The notes beneath the pieces are model-generated. The model was given only the letters and a program-made list of their open reading frames with translations. It searched no databases and had not been told where the DNA came from. From Naegleria lovaniensis (lineage: Eukaryota; Heterolobosea; Eutetramitea; Acrasida; Naegleriidae), in NCBI RefSeq assembly GCF_003324165.1, contig NW_025407824.1, positions 915,605 through 979,604 on the forward strand: a stretch of 64,000 nucleotides of DNA, written 5' to 3'. Positions within the stretch are counted from its first letter, which is position 1; the number at the start of each line of letters is the position of its first letter. Both the position numbers and the translations under genes were made by a program. Shown in pieces: positions 8,715-18,256 of this stretch.

Positions 8715-9773
8715 TTATTCATTACTTTTTTCCAATATTAACATATCTGTAAATGATACATCTTCCTTGGCGGATAATTCTCCATGATCTGATGATTGTG
8801 GTTGTTGTGAAATTTGAGAGGTTTGTAAAATCTGTGAAAGAATTTGAGGTTGAGTCAAGACATGTTTTCGAATCAATGAAATTAAGGTTTGAATAATGTC
8901 TGGATATCTTTCAGAGGCTTCTTTCAATCGATCCTTTAACACATTCAATGATGACCAACCATGATGTACTTGTCCTTCATGATTTAGAGTTTCTGTCAAA
9001 TTACTTTCGTTGGATTGAGTTGAAATTATATGGTCCTGTTTCATCTTTTTACATTCACATTCAGGGAGTTCGTCTCCAGAAGTTGACGCTGAGACATTGC
9101 TTGTGGATGATGATCCCTCAGCTTCCGTTGCCACATGTCTTTTTCTTCTTCCTAATTTGAGATATTCCTTGACAGGTCGATTCATTCCATATCTCAATTC
9201 ATACAATCCACACTTGTTACACAATGTTTGACCAGTCGATGGATTTTTTCGCCATGTTGGAGTGGAGCGAGTTCCACAATTTTCACATTGTGAATTCTTT
9301 GTGGTCATTGAACGTGTTCGTTTTTTCAGTCGGTTGTTGTGAAATTCGTTGTGTACATTATTTGACTGTATTGGATCTTTAGGATGGAATGATAAGTTTC
9401 CTTTCGAGGTTGAAAGTTGTTGTGGTGAGGAGGGAGCACCATTCGACAACACATCGTTTGAGATCTTTAACGGATCATTCAAACATGATGAAATATCTTC
9501 TCGATAAGGATTCTTTAGATCATGATGTGTCGTCGTATGGTTCGCAGGGTGTGTCTGTAACATGGGTATCGTCATGGTTGGTACGTTTGGTTTGCATGTA
9601 GCAGCTGCTCCATGAATTTGGAGCACTGGAGAAAGGAGAACATGTTTCACACTTGTAGTCTTCTCGAAACAAGTGGCTTGTTGATCATCTTCCTTCTGTC
9701 CATTCCCTTCATGATCATGTTGTAACAAGATCCAGTCTTCGATGGTGGAGCTGTTTGAAGAGAATAAATCCAT
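8715..9773 (-). CDS. GATA zinc-finger protein 5 of tandem array
   Basis: 352 aa, starting MDLFSSNSSTIEDW. The finger starts at CENCGTRSTPTWRKN with an 18-residue loop, and its tail LRYGMNRPVKEYLKLGRRKR is one residue shorter than in genes 3 and 4. The KHVLLSPVLQIHGAAATC block near the N-terminus is kept; the region between it and the finger is more diverged. The C-terminal block is almost identical to genes 3 and 4 (GWSSLNVLKDRLKEASERYP to LTQPQILSQILQTS). The protein ends MLILEKSNE, like gene 4's MLLLEKSNE. It is the first gene of the array in transcription order. Confidence 0.88.
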   Translation of the reverse strand: MDLFSSNSSTIEDWILLQHDHEGNGQKEDDQQATCFEKTTSVKHVLLSPVLQIHGAAATCKPNVPTMTIPMLQTHPANHTTTHHDLKNPYREDISSCLNDPLKISNDVLSNGAPSSPQQLSTSKGNLSFHPKDPIQSNNVHNEFHNNRLKKRTRSMTTKNSQCENCGTRSTPTWRKNPSTGQTLCNKCGLYELRYGMNRPVKEYLKLGRRKRHVATEAEGSSSTSNVSASTSGDELPECECKKMKQDHIISTQSNESNLTETLNHEGQVHHGWSSLNVLKDRLKEASERYPDIIQTLISLIRKHVLTQPQILSQILQTSQISQQPQSSDHGELSAKEDVSFTDMLILEKSNE

Positions 9774-10183
9774 GTTTTTTGATACGTGTTGTTGTTGTTT
9801 GTGTTGTTTGTGTTGTTTTTGGATTTTAAATTATTCAGTGTCACTTGTTCGAAATGCAATATTGAGGTTCTTGAGGTTCTAATTCAAGTGAGTGTTAACC
9901 CTCTATTCCAAATCGGGTGAATTGAACCTATCATTGTTTGTGGTTATAACATTCCAGTTCACAATCTTCCGTAGATCTTCTGTGAATGAAACGTTTCATG
10001 CGGCAACAAAACCGTTGATTTGATATGTGTCAATCATGAACCTATGATCGCACCGAAATGGATGCGAATACCCTGCGACAACATTTTGTGAAAAACATGC
10101 ACATATTCGATCGACTGTTTATTCTTCTCAAAAACACTCTTTTATTCAATAACAACAAACAATTTTTATAAAAACACAACCGA
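9774..10183. repeat. Duplicated 5'-flank block, copy C
   Basis: Spacer between GATA gene 5 and the dikinase 3' end. The conserved pieces are at about 9961-10120: a diverged CAATCTTCCGTAGATCTTC, CATGCGGCAAC, GATCGCACCGAAAT, CCTGCGACAACAT and ATTCGATCGACTGT. It marks the outer edge of the duplicated unit. Confidence 0.75.
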
Positions 10184-13117
10184 CTACTTTTTCGAAAGAA
10201 TGGATTGTTGTGCAGCTGCAATTCTTGCAATTGGAATTCGATAGGGTGAACAACTCACATACGTCAATCCACATGTGTGTAAAAATTGAACCGATTGTGT
10301 CTCGCCTCCATGTTCTCCACACAAGCCCACATTCAAATTTGGTTTCACACTTCGTCCCTTCTCGACTGCCATCTTTATCAACTTTCCAACTCCATCTTGA
10401 TCAAGAATTTGGAAAGGATCATTTTGTGACAATTCCATGTCAATGTAATCTTTGAGGAATTTCTCGGCATCGTCTCGACTGAATCCAAAAGTCATTTGTG
10501 TTAAATCATTGGATCCCACACTGAAAAAATCAGAAACAGTCGCAATTTCATCTGCAAGTAAAGCAGCTCGAGGTGTTTCAATCATGCATCCCACTCTAAA
10601 TTTCACCTTATCATGTGATGTGGAGTGTGACAATATTTTCAATGCTACTTTTTCAATAATTTCTTTTTGATGTTTCAATTCTTGAATGGAAGAGATGAGT
10701 GGAACCATAATCTCCACATGAACACAGGGTGATTGAGAGGCGAGAGCAGCTTCGAAAATGGCCTCTGCTTGCATTTGTGTAATTTTGGGGAGTGTAATGC
10801 CGAGACGACAACCACGATGACCGAGCATGGGATTCTTTTCAGAGAGTTCTTCAATCTTTCTCAACACGACACTCTTGTCTTCACCCACTCTCTTGGCAAG
10901 CTCTTCAACTTCATGATCTTCATGAGGTAAGAATTCATGGAGAGGTGGATCTAAGAGACGAATGGTCACTTTGCGATCTCCCATCACATCAAAGAGTCCC
11001 TTGAAATCATTACGTTGATATTCTTTGAGTTTTTGAAGGGCTTCTGTACGTTGCTTTTCATTGGTGGCAACAATCATTCTTCTCATATCGAGAATTCGAG
11101 TCTTTTCAAAGAACATGTGTTCTGTTCTGCAAAGTCCAATACCTTCTGCTCCAAATTCAATGGCTTTTGTTGCATCTGTGACAGTATCTGCGTTGGCATA
11201 AACTCCCATGGTACGATAGCGCTTTTCAATTTCCATGACTCGAGCAAAATCTCCACTCAAAGAAGGTTCTGAGGTTTCCAAAGCACCTGCAAAGATCAAT
11301 CCAGTAGAACCATCAATGGTAATAATATCACCTTCCTTGAATTCAACACCATTAATAGTACATGTCTTTTCGTGCTCATTGACAATCAGTGCCGAACAAC
11401 CGCTCACACAACATTTACCATTTTGACGAGCAACAACAGCTGCATGACTGGTAATTCCTCCATTGGTTGTGAAAAATCCTTGTGAAATTTGCATACCTGC
11501 CAAATCCTCGGGACTGGTATCGGTACGAACGAGAACGACAGGTCCCTTTGTTTTTCTTTCTTTGGCCATCTCAATGGCAGATTCTGATGAGAAGGCAATA
11601 CGACCGACAGCACAACCTGGAGAAGCTGCCAAACCACAGGCCAATGGTTCATGTTTGGAAATTTCCTTCTCAGAGAGATAACGATGAAGAAGTTGATCCA
11701 ATTGGGACGCATCCAACTTGAGAATGACTTCCTTCTCAGTGATGAGACCTTCATCGAGCATGTCACAATAAATTTTGAGAGCAGCTTTTACAGCTTTCTT
11801 TCCGTTTCGGCATTGAAGCATGTACAAGACACCTTCCTCAATGGTAAATTCCATATCTTGAATGTCCTTAAAATGTCTCTCCAATTTGTTACTGATGTCT
11901 AAGAGTTGTTTGTAACATTCGGGGAAAGAATTTCCCAACTCTTCAATTCTCTCGGGAGTTCGAACACCACTCACAACGTCTTCACCTTGTGCTTGTCTCA
12001 AATATTCTCCATAGAATTTGTTCTCGCCGTCGCTGGGTTTCTACTAAAGCAAACACCAGTACCAGAGTGTTGATTAATGTTACCGAATACCATCGATTGA
12101 ATATTGACTGCAGTTCCTTTCAAATTTCTAATATTGTGAATTCTTCGATAGTGAATCGCTCTGGCATTGGTCCATGACTTGAAGACTGCAATAATGGCCT
12201 TGAATAATTGTTGTTTGGTATCTTGAGGGAAGGGTTCTCCAGTCTTTTCGAGAATGGTCTTTTTATGATCCTCAACAATCTCCTTAATCTCTTCCAAGGT
12301 CAAATCAATGTCGAGTGAGATACCTCTCTGTTGTTTTTGTTTCTTCACATTTTCTTCGAAATGCTCGTACTTGACTCCCATGACCACATCACCATAGATT
12401 TGAATCAAGTTACGATACGAGTCCCAAACAAATCTCTCATTGCCACCAAAATTCTTAATCATGATTGGCAAATTGTCATCACAGAGACCCAAGTTCAAAA
12501 TTGTGTCCATCATACCTGGCATGGATACAGCAGCACCACTGAAATTGATACAACAATTTTGTAAAATATAAAATTCGGTAAATAGGTGACACACCATTTT
12601 TGATCATCACACAATCATGGATTTCATCATGCAAAAAGAATTTTGATTCCATCGTCATCACCATGGTTGTGTATGTCCATTGATTGTATTTTGTTGACAT
12701 TAGATCGTTGTATAAAATTTGTCTTGTTGTAAATCAACACCACCACAAGAATACAAACCTTCGAACAGAGACCAACAAGACCTTCTCATTCTCATTTTGC
12801 AAGGATCCAAACTTCTTATTGGTCACCTTCTCCAATCGAGCCAAATATTCATTCACTTCGGAAACAATTTGTTCCGGTAATTGGTTTTTGGAAGAGACGT
12901 TTCTTTGAGCCATCTCCTCTTCATCATCCAAATCAATATTCGAAGCATAATTATTGTGTTTGTTAAACAATACGTTGGCTTCAGTGCAAATGGTAAATCC
13001 TGGTGGTACAGGAACTCCCAAATTGACCATCTCTGCCAAACCAGCTCCCTTTCCTCCCAACAACTCTTTCATGTTGCGATTTCCTTCTGTGAGGTTTTGT
13101 TTGCTCTGTGGATCCAT
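10184..13117 (-). CDS. ppdK: Pyruvate, phosphate dikinase (frame broken in this sequence)
   Basis: Interconverts pyruvate, ATP and Pi with PEP, AMP and PPi; in amitochondrial and amoeboid protists it serves PPi-dependent glycolysis (family knowledge). Exon 1 is 13117-12759 ([27 protein letters not shown]). A GT-AG intron (12758-12539) splits the Ser of [16 protein letters not shown]. Exon 2 runs from 12538 to 10184 with the catalytic-His motif [22 protein letters not shown], and the PEP-binding C-terminus LCGEHGGE and [16 protein letters not shown]. Near 12027 the frame breaks: NPATG continues as [18 protein letters not shown] only if a G is added to a GG run. At 13137-13140 one missing A would join an upstream frame (ATG at 13200, MSTNHNNFL) to [12 protein letters not shown], the usual N-terminus of this enzyme. 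The gene is therefore about 904 aa from MDPQ, or ~932 aa with the extension. Confidence 0.93.
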
Positions 13118-13200
13118 TCCGAAAAAGTAACAAAACTTTTCATGGTAGTGGAATTGGTAGTGGAATTGGGAGAGAGAAAATTATTGTGATTAGTGCTCAT

Positions 13201-14057
13201 TGTGTGTAGTTGTTGTTGAATCTAGAGATGTTTTTTTGTTGTGGTTGATTCAATGATCGCTGTTGGGACTGAGAATTTTCGACGAATTCATCCATTTTTA
13301 CATGGGTTCATTTATAGTCATTTGATAAACCTTAAAAAGGAGAATTTTAATGAACTACTGTTTTAACACAAAACATGGTTCATGAGTATATCATTGAAAT
13401 AACCAGCTACAAGTAAGTCAATTGTTGTTTGATGTGGTGTGACTGTTCTTGAATCTCACTACAACCAAGAAATAAATCGTTTGAATTTCCTTGGACCTTT
13501 ATTATTTGAATTGTTTGCCTTCCTCAAAGTTTTGATCAAGATGCAACTTGAAGAACTCGCTTTCATAAGGCTCTTCTCTCTGGTGGGCCACGAACATCAA
13601 ATTCATATGGTGTTTCTTAATTTTATAAAGAAATGGTTTTCATTTCAAATTTTCAACAAACCATTTTCCATAACAAAATAAATTCTCTTGCCAAGCTTGA
13701 TTTTCTTAGACCTTAGCAAATGTGAGCTTTTCTGTTCACATCATCCTCTTACACCAGACACAACTTCCTTCAAATTACCGAATTCCGTCAAAAAAAAAAA
13801 CGAGGATACCGAATATTGTGTTGCCTCATCATCCAAGATAATATTGTGTTCCGATTTTTGATTTTATTATCATTATCAACGGATAATCACAACATCATCG
13901 TACGCGTGTTTTATTTGCATCATCACGCTATTTTAAATCCAATTTCATAGATAACGAGCAACTTTTTAATTGGAGTAGAACTTGTAGCAAACAACAACAC
14001 TCCTAGTAATAATAATTGAGTAGTACATCACTCGAGTAAAACAACAATAACAACAAA
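13201..14057. other. Divergent intergenic region, dikinase / Trx-TPR-J gene
   Basis: About 860 bp between two divergent genes, the longest gene-free stretch in the window. It holds a run of ten A at about 13791 and AT-rich tracts. An 80-codon ATG frame at 13439-13681 has no recognisable domain and I do not call it a gene. It presumably contains both promoters. Confidence 0.5.
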
Positions 14058-15919
14058 ATGGTCAAGGAAATTAAATCCGATTCTCAATTTACATCAGAAC
14101 TTGCCAGTACCAACAAGCTGGTAGTGGTCGACTTCTTTGCCACATGGTGTGGTCCTTGCAAAAAGGTTGCTCCGATTTTTGAACAACTCTCCACTCAATA
14201 CCAACAAGATGCCGTCTTTCTCAAAGTAGATGTAGATATTTGCCAACAAACAGCTGCTCAATGCGATATTTCGGCCATGCCAACCTTTGTTCTTTTCAAG
14301 AATAAGAAGAAACTCGATCAAGTAGTTGGCGGAGACATGAACAAACTCAATCAATTGATTATGAAACACAAAGGAGCAAGTAGTAGCAGTACAAATGGTA
14401 CAAGTTCTTCTTCACAAGTAGAAGATAATGAACCCATTCCAAGTCATCTTACAACAGCTGAAGATTTCAAAGAGGAAGGCAACAAGCGATACAAGAAAGC
14501 ATCTTACAAGAAGGCTGCTGAATGTTACTCGAAGGCCATTGAAATTGATCCAAATCAAGCACCCATCTACACCAACAGAGCAGCATGTTATTTACAATTA
14601 CAACAATACAAGAAAGTCATTGAAGATGCTCTGAAAGCTCAACAATTAGATGCTAAATTTACCAAGGCCTATCTCCGAGCAGGTCAAGGATATTTACAAA
14701 TGGGTAAAACAAAAGAAGCCAAAGAACAATTCGATTTGGGACTTAAACTTGAACCCAATAGTGACCTTTTCAAGAAGGAACGAGAGGCAGCTGAGAAAAT
14801 TGAAAAATATTTGAATAATTCTAAAAATTTCCTTTCTCAAGGACTCTACAAGGAAGCTAGTGCTGAGGTTGATTTGGCATTGCAAATTGCTCCACATTCG
14901 ACCATTGTGAAATTGGTCAAAATTGAATCTCTCATTGGACTGAGAGAATTTGATACTGCTGCCAAAGAAGCTTCCGCCATTCTTCGAGATGTTGACAGTA
15001 ACAATTCAGATGCTCTATTTTTGAGAGGACAAGCGCTCTATTATGCTGGAAATACAGATAGTGGACTCAATCACATCACACAAGCACTCAACTTAGATCC
15101 TGACAATCAAAAATGTATTCAATTTAGAAAACAAATTAAGAAAATTGAAGCTTTAAAGGAAGAAGGTAACAAACTTTTGCGAAATGGAAAATACCAAGAG
15201 GCCTACGATGAGTATACCAAAGCGATTGAAATTGACCCAAAGAATGCAAATTTGAATGCTGTATTATATTGCAATCGAGCTGCAGCTGCAACCAAATTGG
15301 GTAAACACGAGGTTGCCGTCAAAGATGCCACCAAGGCCATTGAATTGAATGACAGTTATTTGAAGGCCTACATGCGTAGAGGTTCGAGCTATATTGAGCT
15401 CGAACAATATGAAGACGCCATGCGTGACTACAATAGGGCTCACGAATTGGATAAGGACAATGAGGAAATTGAACAAAAATTGAAAGAAGTACGAAAATTA
15501 TACAAACAAAGTAAGAAGAAGGACTATTACAAAATCCTAGGAATTGAAAAGTCTGCTTCCACCGATGAAATTAGAAGGCATACAAGAAGCTTGCTATGCA
15601 ATGGCATCCAGATCGATACATTGACGAAGAGGAGAAGAAGAATGCTGAAAACAAATTTAAGGACATTACAGAAGCACATAGTATTTTGTCAGATCCTCAA
15701 AAACGACAACAATACGATTCGGGTGCCATGGATGCCGATTTCGAAGGTGGATTCCATGGAGCTGACATGAACGACATTTTCAGAATGTTCTTTGGTGGTG
15801 GAATGGGAGGTATGGGAGGCATGCACATGGGTGGTTTCGGAGGTGGTGGTATGGGCGGTTTTGGAGGTGGTGGAAGAAGAGGTGGTGGTGGCATGGGTGG
15901 AGGACAATTCTTCTTTTAA
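14058..15919 (+). CDS. Thioredoxin-TPR-DnaJ fusion co-chaperone (one frameshift)
   Basis: Starts at 14058 in an A-rich context (AACAACAAAATG). Residues 1-110 form a thioredoxin domain with the active site [10 protein letters not shown] Ser/Thr linker follows, then about nine TPR units in two clusters (for example [20 protein letters not shown] and [20 protein letters not shown]), then a J domain ([19 protein letters not shown]) and a Gly/Met-rich tail. The frame breaks near 15577-15578. Adding one G to AGAAGG gives [16 protein letters not shown], restoring helix II and the essential HPD, and the next frame runs to 15919 (about 620 aa). TPR plus J resembles DNAJC7-type Hsp70/Hsp90 co-chaperones (family knowledge). 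The N-terminal CGPC thioredoxin suggests a redox-active or redox-sensed co-chaperone, probably cytosolic, since no signal peptide is visible. Confidence 0.9.
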
Positions 15920-16170
15920 GTTGTGATTTCTACACTCAAATCCCCTTAGCTCTCTTTTTCAACATTTCTCCAATTGTCCACAAACCTTGAATTCACACTA
16001 TTCAATTTTTTCATAAATTATTATTCTTAATATTAAAGGTGTGTCCATAGACATAATCAATTCATTATTAATACAAAATATTAGATGGTGTTTCTTTTGT
16101 AAAGAATTAGCTTCAATTTAAAACACAAAAAATCCTAATTGAATGTTGTGACTTGTCGACAAGTTTGAAT

Positions 16171-16957
16171 TTATCTAATATTACGAGTGTAAGAAGCAGC
16201 TACAGAGACGGCAATAATAATTGGAAGAGCAACGAGCACCACAGCAATCAAATTCAATACAATAGTAACGATGAGACCATATTGACCATAGGTACCATAT
16301 CTTCGAGCTCTTTCATCGCTTGAATGTCTATACTTTAATACAGGAATCCAAAATAGACACGAGAAGCAAAAGCCAATTCCGAAGAACCAGTAATAATCAA
16401 AGCCATCGTAAAAGCATCTTCAGCTTGCTTTCCTTCAGCTGAAACGTTGACCACGTTGGTTGTGGTTGTAGCTACGACTACAGGTTGAGCTGTAGTTGTG
16501 GTGGTTTGCTGCTGAACAACAGCATATTGAGGTTGATAGTACACTCCTCCTTGCATTTGATTGGGATCAACATAGATGGGTTGCTGACCAGGTTGTGGTT
16601 GCACGTACATGGGTTGCTGACCAGGCTGTGGGTAGTATGCTTGTTGCTGACCAGGTTGTGGTTGTTGCACATACATGGGCTGCTGACCAGGTTGTGGTTG
16701 TTGATAGTAGGCACTTGGTTGTTGTTGTTGGTTCAACATGACCATATTAGGATCCTATTTGTGATCATAAAATTCGAGAATTGAAAAACGACCATGATAT
16801 GTGGATAATGATTCCGACGTGTTGAAATTATTTCGTTGTTTCCAAATCAGTTAATATTCGAACATGACCGTTCATCGTCCATTGGGTCAGTTCATCATCA
16901 TCACCAACATTGCAAACTTACCTTCATGTCATTACTGACGGGTTGTTGTGGGTTCAT
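16171..16957 (-). CDS. Pro/Gln-repeat two-helix membrane protein (one frameshift)
   Basis: Exon 1 is 16957-16922 (MNPQQPVSNDMK), with a GTAAGT intron to 16755; exon 2 starts at 16754. The first half has PGQQPMYVQ/PGQQPIYV repeats rich in Pro, Gln and Tyr; the second half has two hydrophobic segments. Near 16385 one missing T breaks the frame. With TTT restored, ALIITG continues as FFGIGFCFSCLFWIPVLKY, a basic loop RHSSDERARRYGTYGQYG and a final helix, ending SYTRNIR at 16171 (about 206 aa). The LKY..S.D...RKYGT-type loop between the helices is shared with the next gene, so the two are tandem paralogs. Function unknown; Pro/Gln-rich cytoplasmic tails with two helices occur in several small eukaryotic membrane families. 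Confidence 0.75.
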
Positions 16958-17095
16958 GTTTTCGGTTTTCAACAATAATAATTGTTGTGTGTGGTATCAG
17001 TGATGTCCACTCGCTATTTTTTTCTGATTTCGAAAATAAAATGGAAGAACATGCGGGGGCGTTTCAACAGATTTCACATGTCATTTGCGATTTTA

Positions 17096-18091
17096 TCACA
17101 AACCAAAGACAAGCACTGCAACCAAAGCAACCACCGCAGCAAACATTCCCACCAGAACGGTAGTGTTGATGGAAAAGGTTATAATGAAGCATACCAACCC
17201 AAGAGTTCCATACTTTCTCACTTTCGGATTGTCAGAAGCCTTGTATTTTAGCAATGGATAGAATGCAACGCAGGAACAAAGCAATCCAAGACCAAACAAT
17301 ATCAACACCATACATCCAATGACAGAAATGAGAAAGTTTTGTTTTGCTTGAACAGCTTCGTCTTCAGATGAGTGTTCTCGTTGACGTATCGATAAAGAGG
17401 AGTTTTTTTCCTGATATTTTGAGGAAGGAGTTTCATGCTGGGGTGGAGACGACTGAATAGGCGTTAAGGCGCTCTGTGCAGGTTCATACCCGAGTGAATA
17501 GACTGGTACATTTGCTACTGTTGATGCTGACGAACTCGGGAGAGAAGAATTTGGATCGGGTGGGAGGACAGTTTTAGGTGAATTGGCTTTTGAAGTTTTT
17601 CGCTGTGGATCCTCTTTGGTTGATTGCCATTGGTTGGATACCGATGTTTTAGGAGGTGTGGTGGTTGTTGCAGATGATGATCCGAGAGGAAGATCGTTGT
17701 TCAAAGCGGATGTTGTTGAAACAACTCTTGAAGAAGGAGGTGTAAAAGAAGATCCCTCAACTCGAAAGGACTGAGTGGAAGGAGAACAGCTCGTAGTCGT
17801 CGTTGCTTTGGGAATAATCAACGACGAATAATGAATGGAACTGGCATTCATTTCCATCGAGTCCAATGGATTGGATGAGGAGGGTGGATTTAATTTGGGT
17901 GTTGTTGGAAGAGGAATATGAACGAGAGAGAACTCCTCCTCGAGAGCATTCCCATCTGAAAATACATGAATACTTTCGGGATTAAGGATGACTGGTTCAT
18001 GGGGTTTGAAAGTGTTAAAGTTTTCGGGAAAGTTCATGGAATAATGCTGGTGGTTGATATTGTGCAATTCATTGAGGTCCTTAGAGGCCAT
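17096..18091 (-). CDS. Ser/Pro-rich two-helix membrane protein
   Basis: 331 aa from the ATG of MASKDLNELHN (18091); an in-frame ATG eight codons earlier is possible. The first ~230 residues are Ser/Thr/Pro-rich and look disordered. The C-terminal ~90 residues hold two long hydrophobic segments (LISVIGCMVLILFGLGLL and a final ~35-residue stretch) joined by a basic loop with PLLKYKASDNPKVRKYGT. The same loop occurs in the preceding gene (VLKYRHSSDERARRYGT), so this is its tandem paralog with a longer, different tail. The topology fits a hairpin membrane protein with the large N-terminus in the cytosol (inference). Function not recognised. Confidence 0.7.
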   Translation of the reverse strand: MASKDLNELHNINHQHYSMNFPENFNTFKPHEPVILNPESIHVFSDGNALEEEFSLVHIPLPTTPKLNPPSSSNPLDSMEMNASSIHYSSLIIPKATTTTSCSPSTQSFRVEGSSFTPPSSRVVSTTSALNNDLPLGSSSATTTTPPKTSVSNQWQSTKEDPQRKTSKANSPKTVLPPDPNSSLPSSSASTVANVPVYSLGYEPAQSALTPIQSSPPQHETPSSKYQEKNSSLSIRQREHSSEDEAVQAKQNFLISVIGCMVLILFGLGLLCSCVAFYPLLKYKASDNPKVRKYGTLGLVCFIITFSINTTVLVGMFAAVVALVAVLVFGL

Positions 18092-18256
18092 GGTCAATTG
18101 GATAATGGCTTTCAATTGAAAGGGAAATATGTCGGAATTTTTTTAAGATGCTTTGGGCCGTTTTTGGCCACGTTGATAATTGATTCGTTTACAAATTATA
18201 CTTCAACCCTAGCATACTGACCTTAAGTCATTGATTTTGATGTTGTCAGAATTAAG

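Noticed and set aside
13439-13681. 80-codon ORF between the dikinase and the Trx-TPR-J gene
   Set aside because: No domain, conserved feature or start context; one ORF of this size is expected by chance in ~860 bp of AT-rich DNA.
15689-15907. Antisense Pro-rich or His/Thr-rich ORFs opposite the J-protein tail
   Set aside because: They are reverse readings of the Gly/Met-rich tail, which completes the J-protein family layout.
16478-16784. Other-frame ORFs over the Pro/Gln repeats
   Set aside because: They are repeat shadows. The minus-strand frame joins to an N-terminal exon and to membrane helices shared with the next gene.
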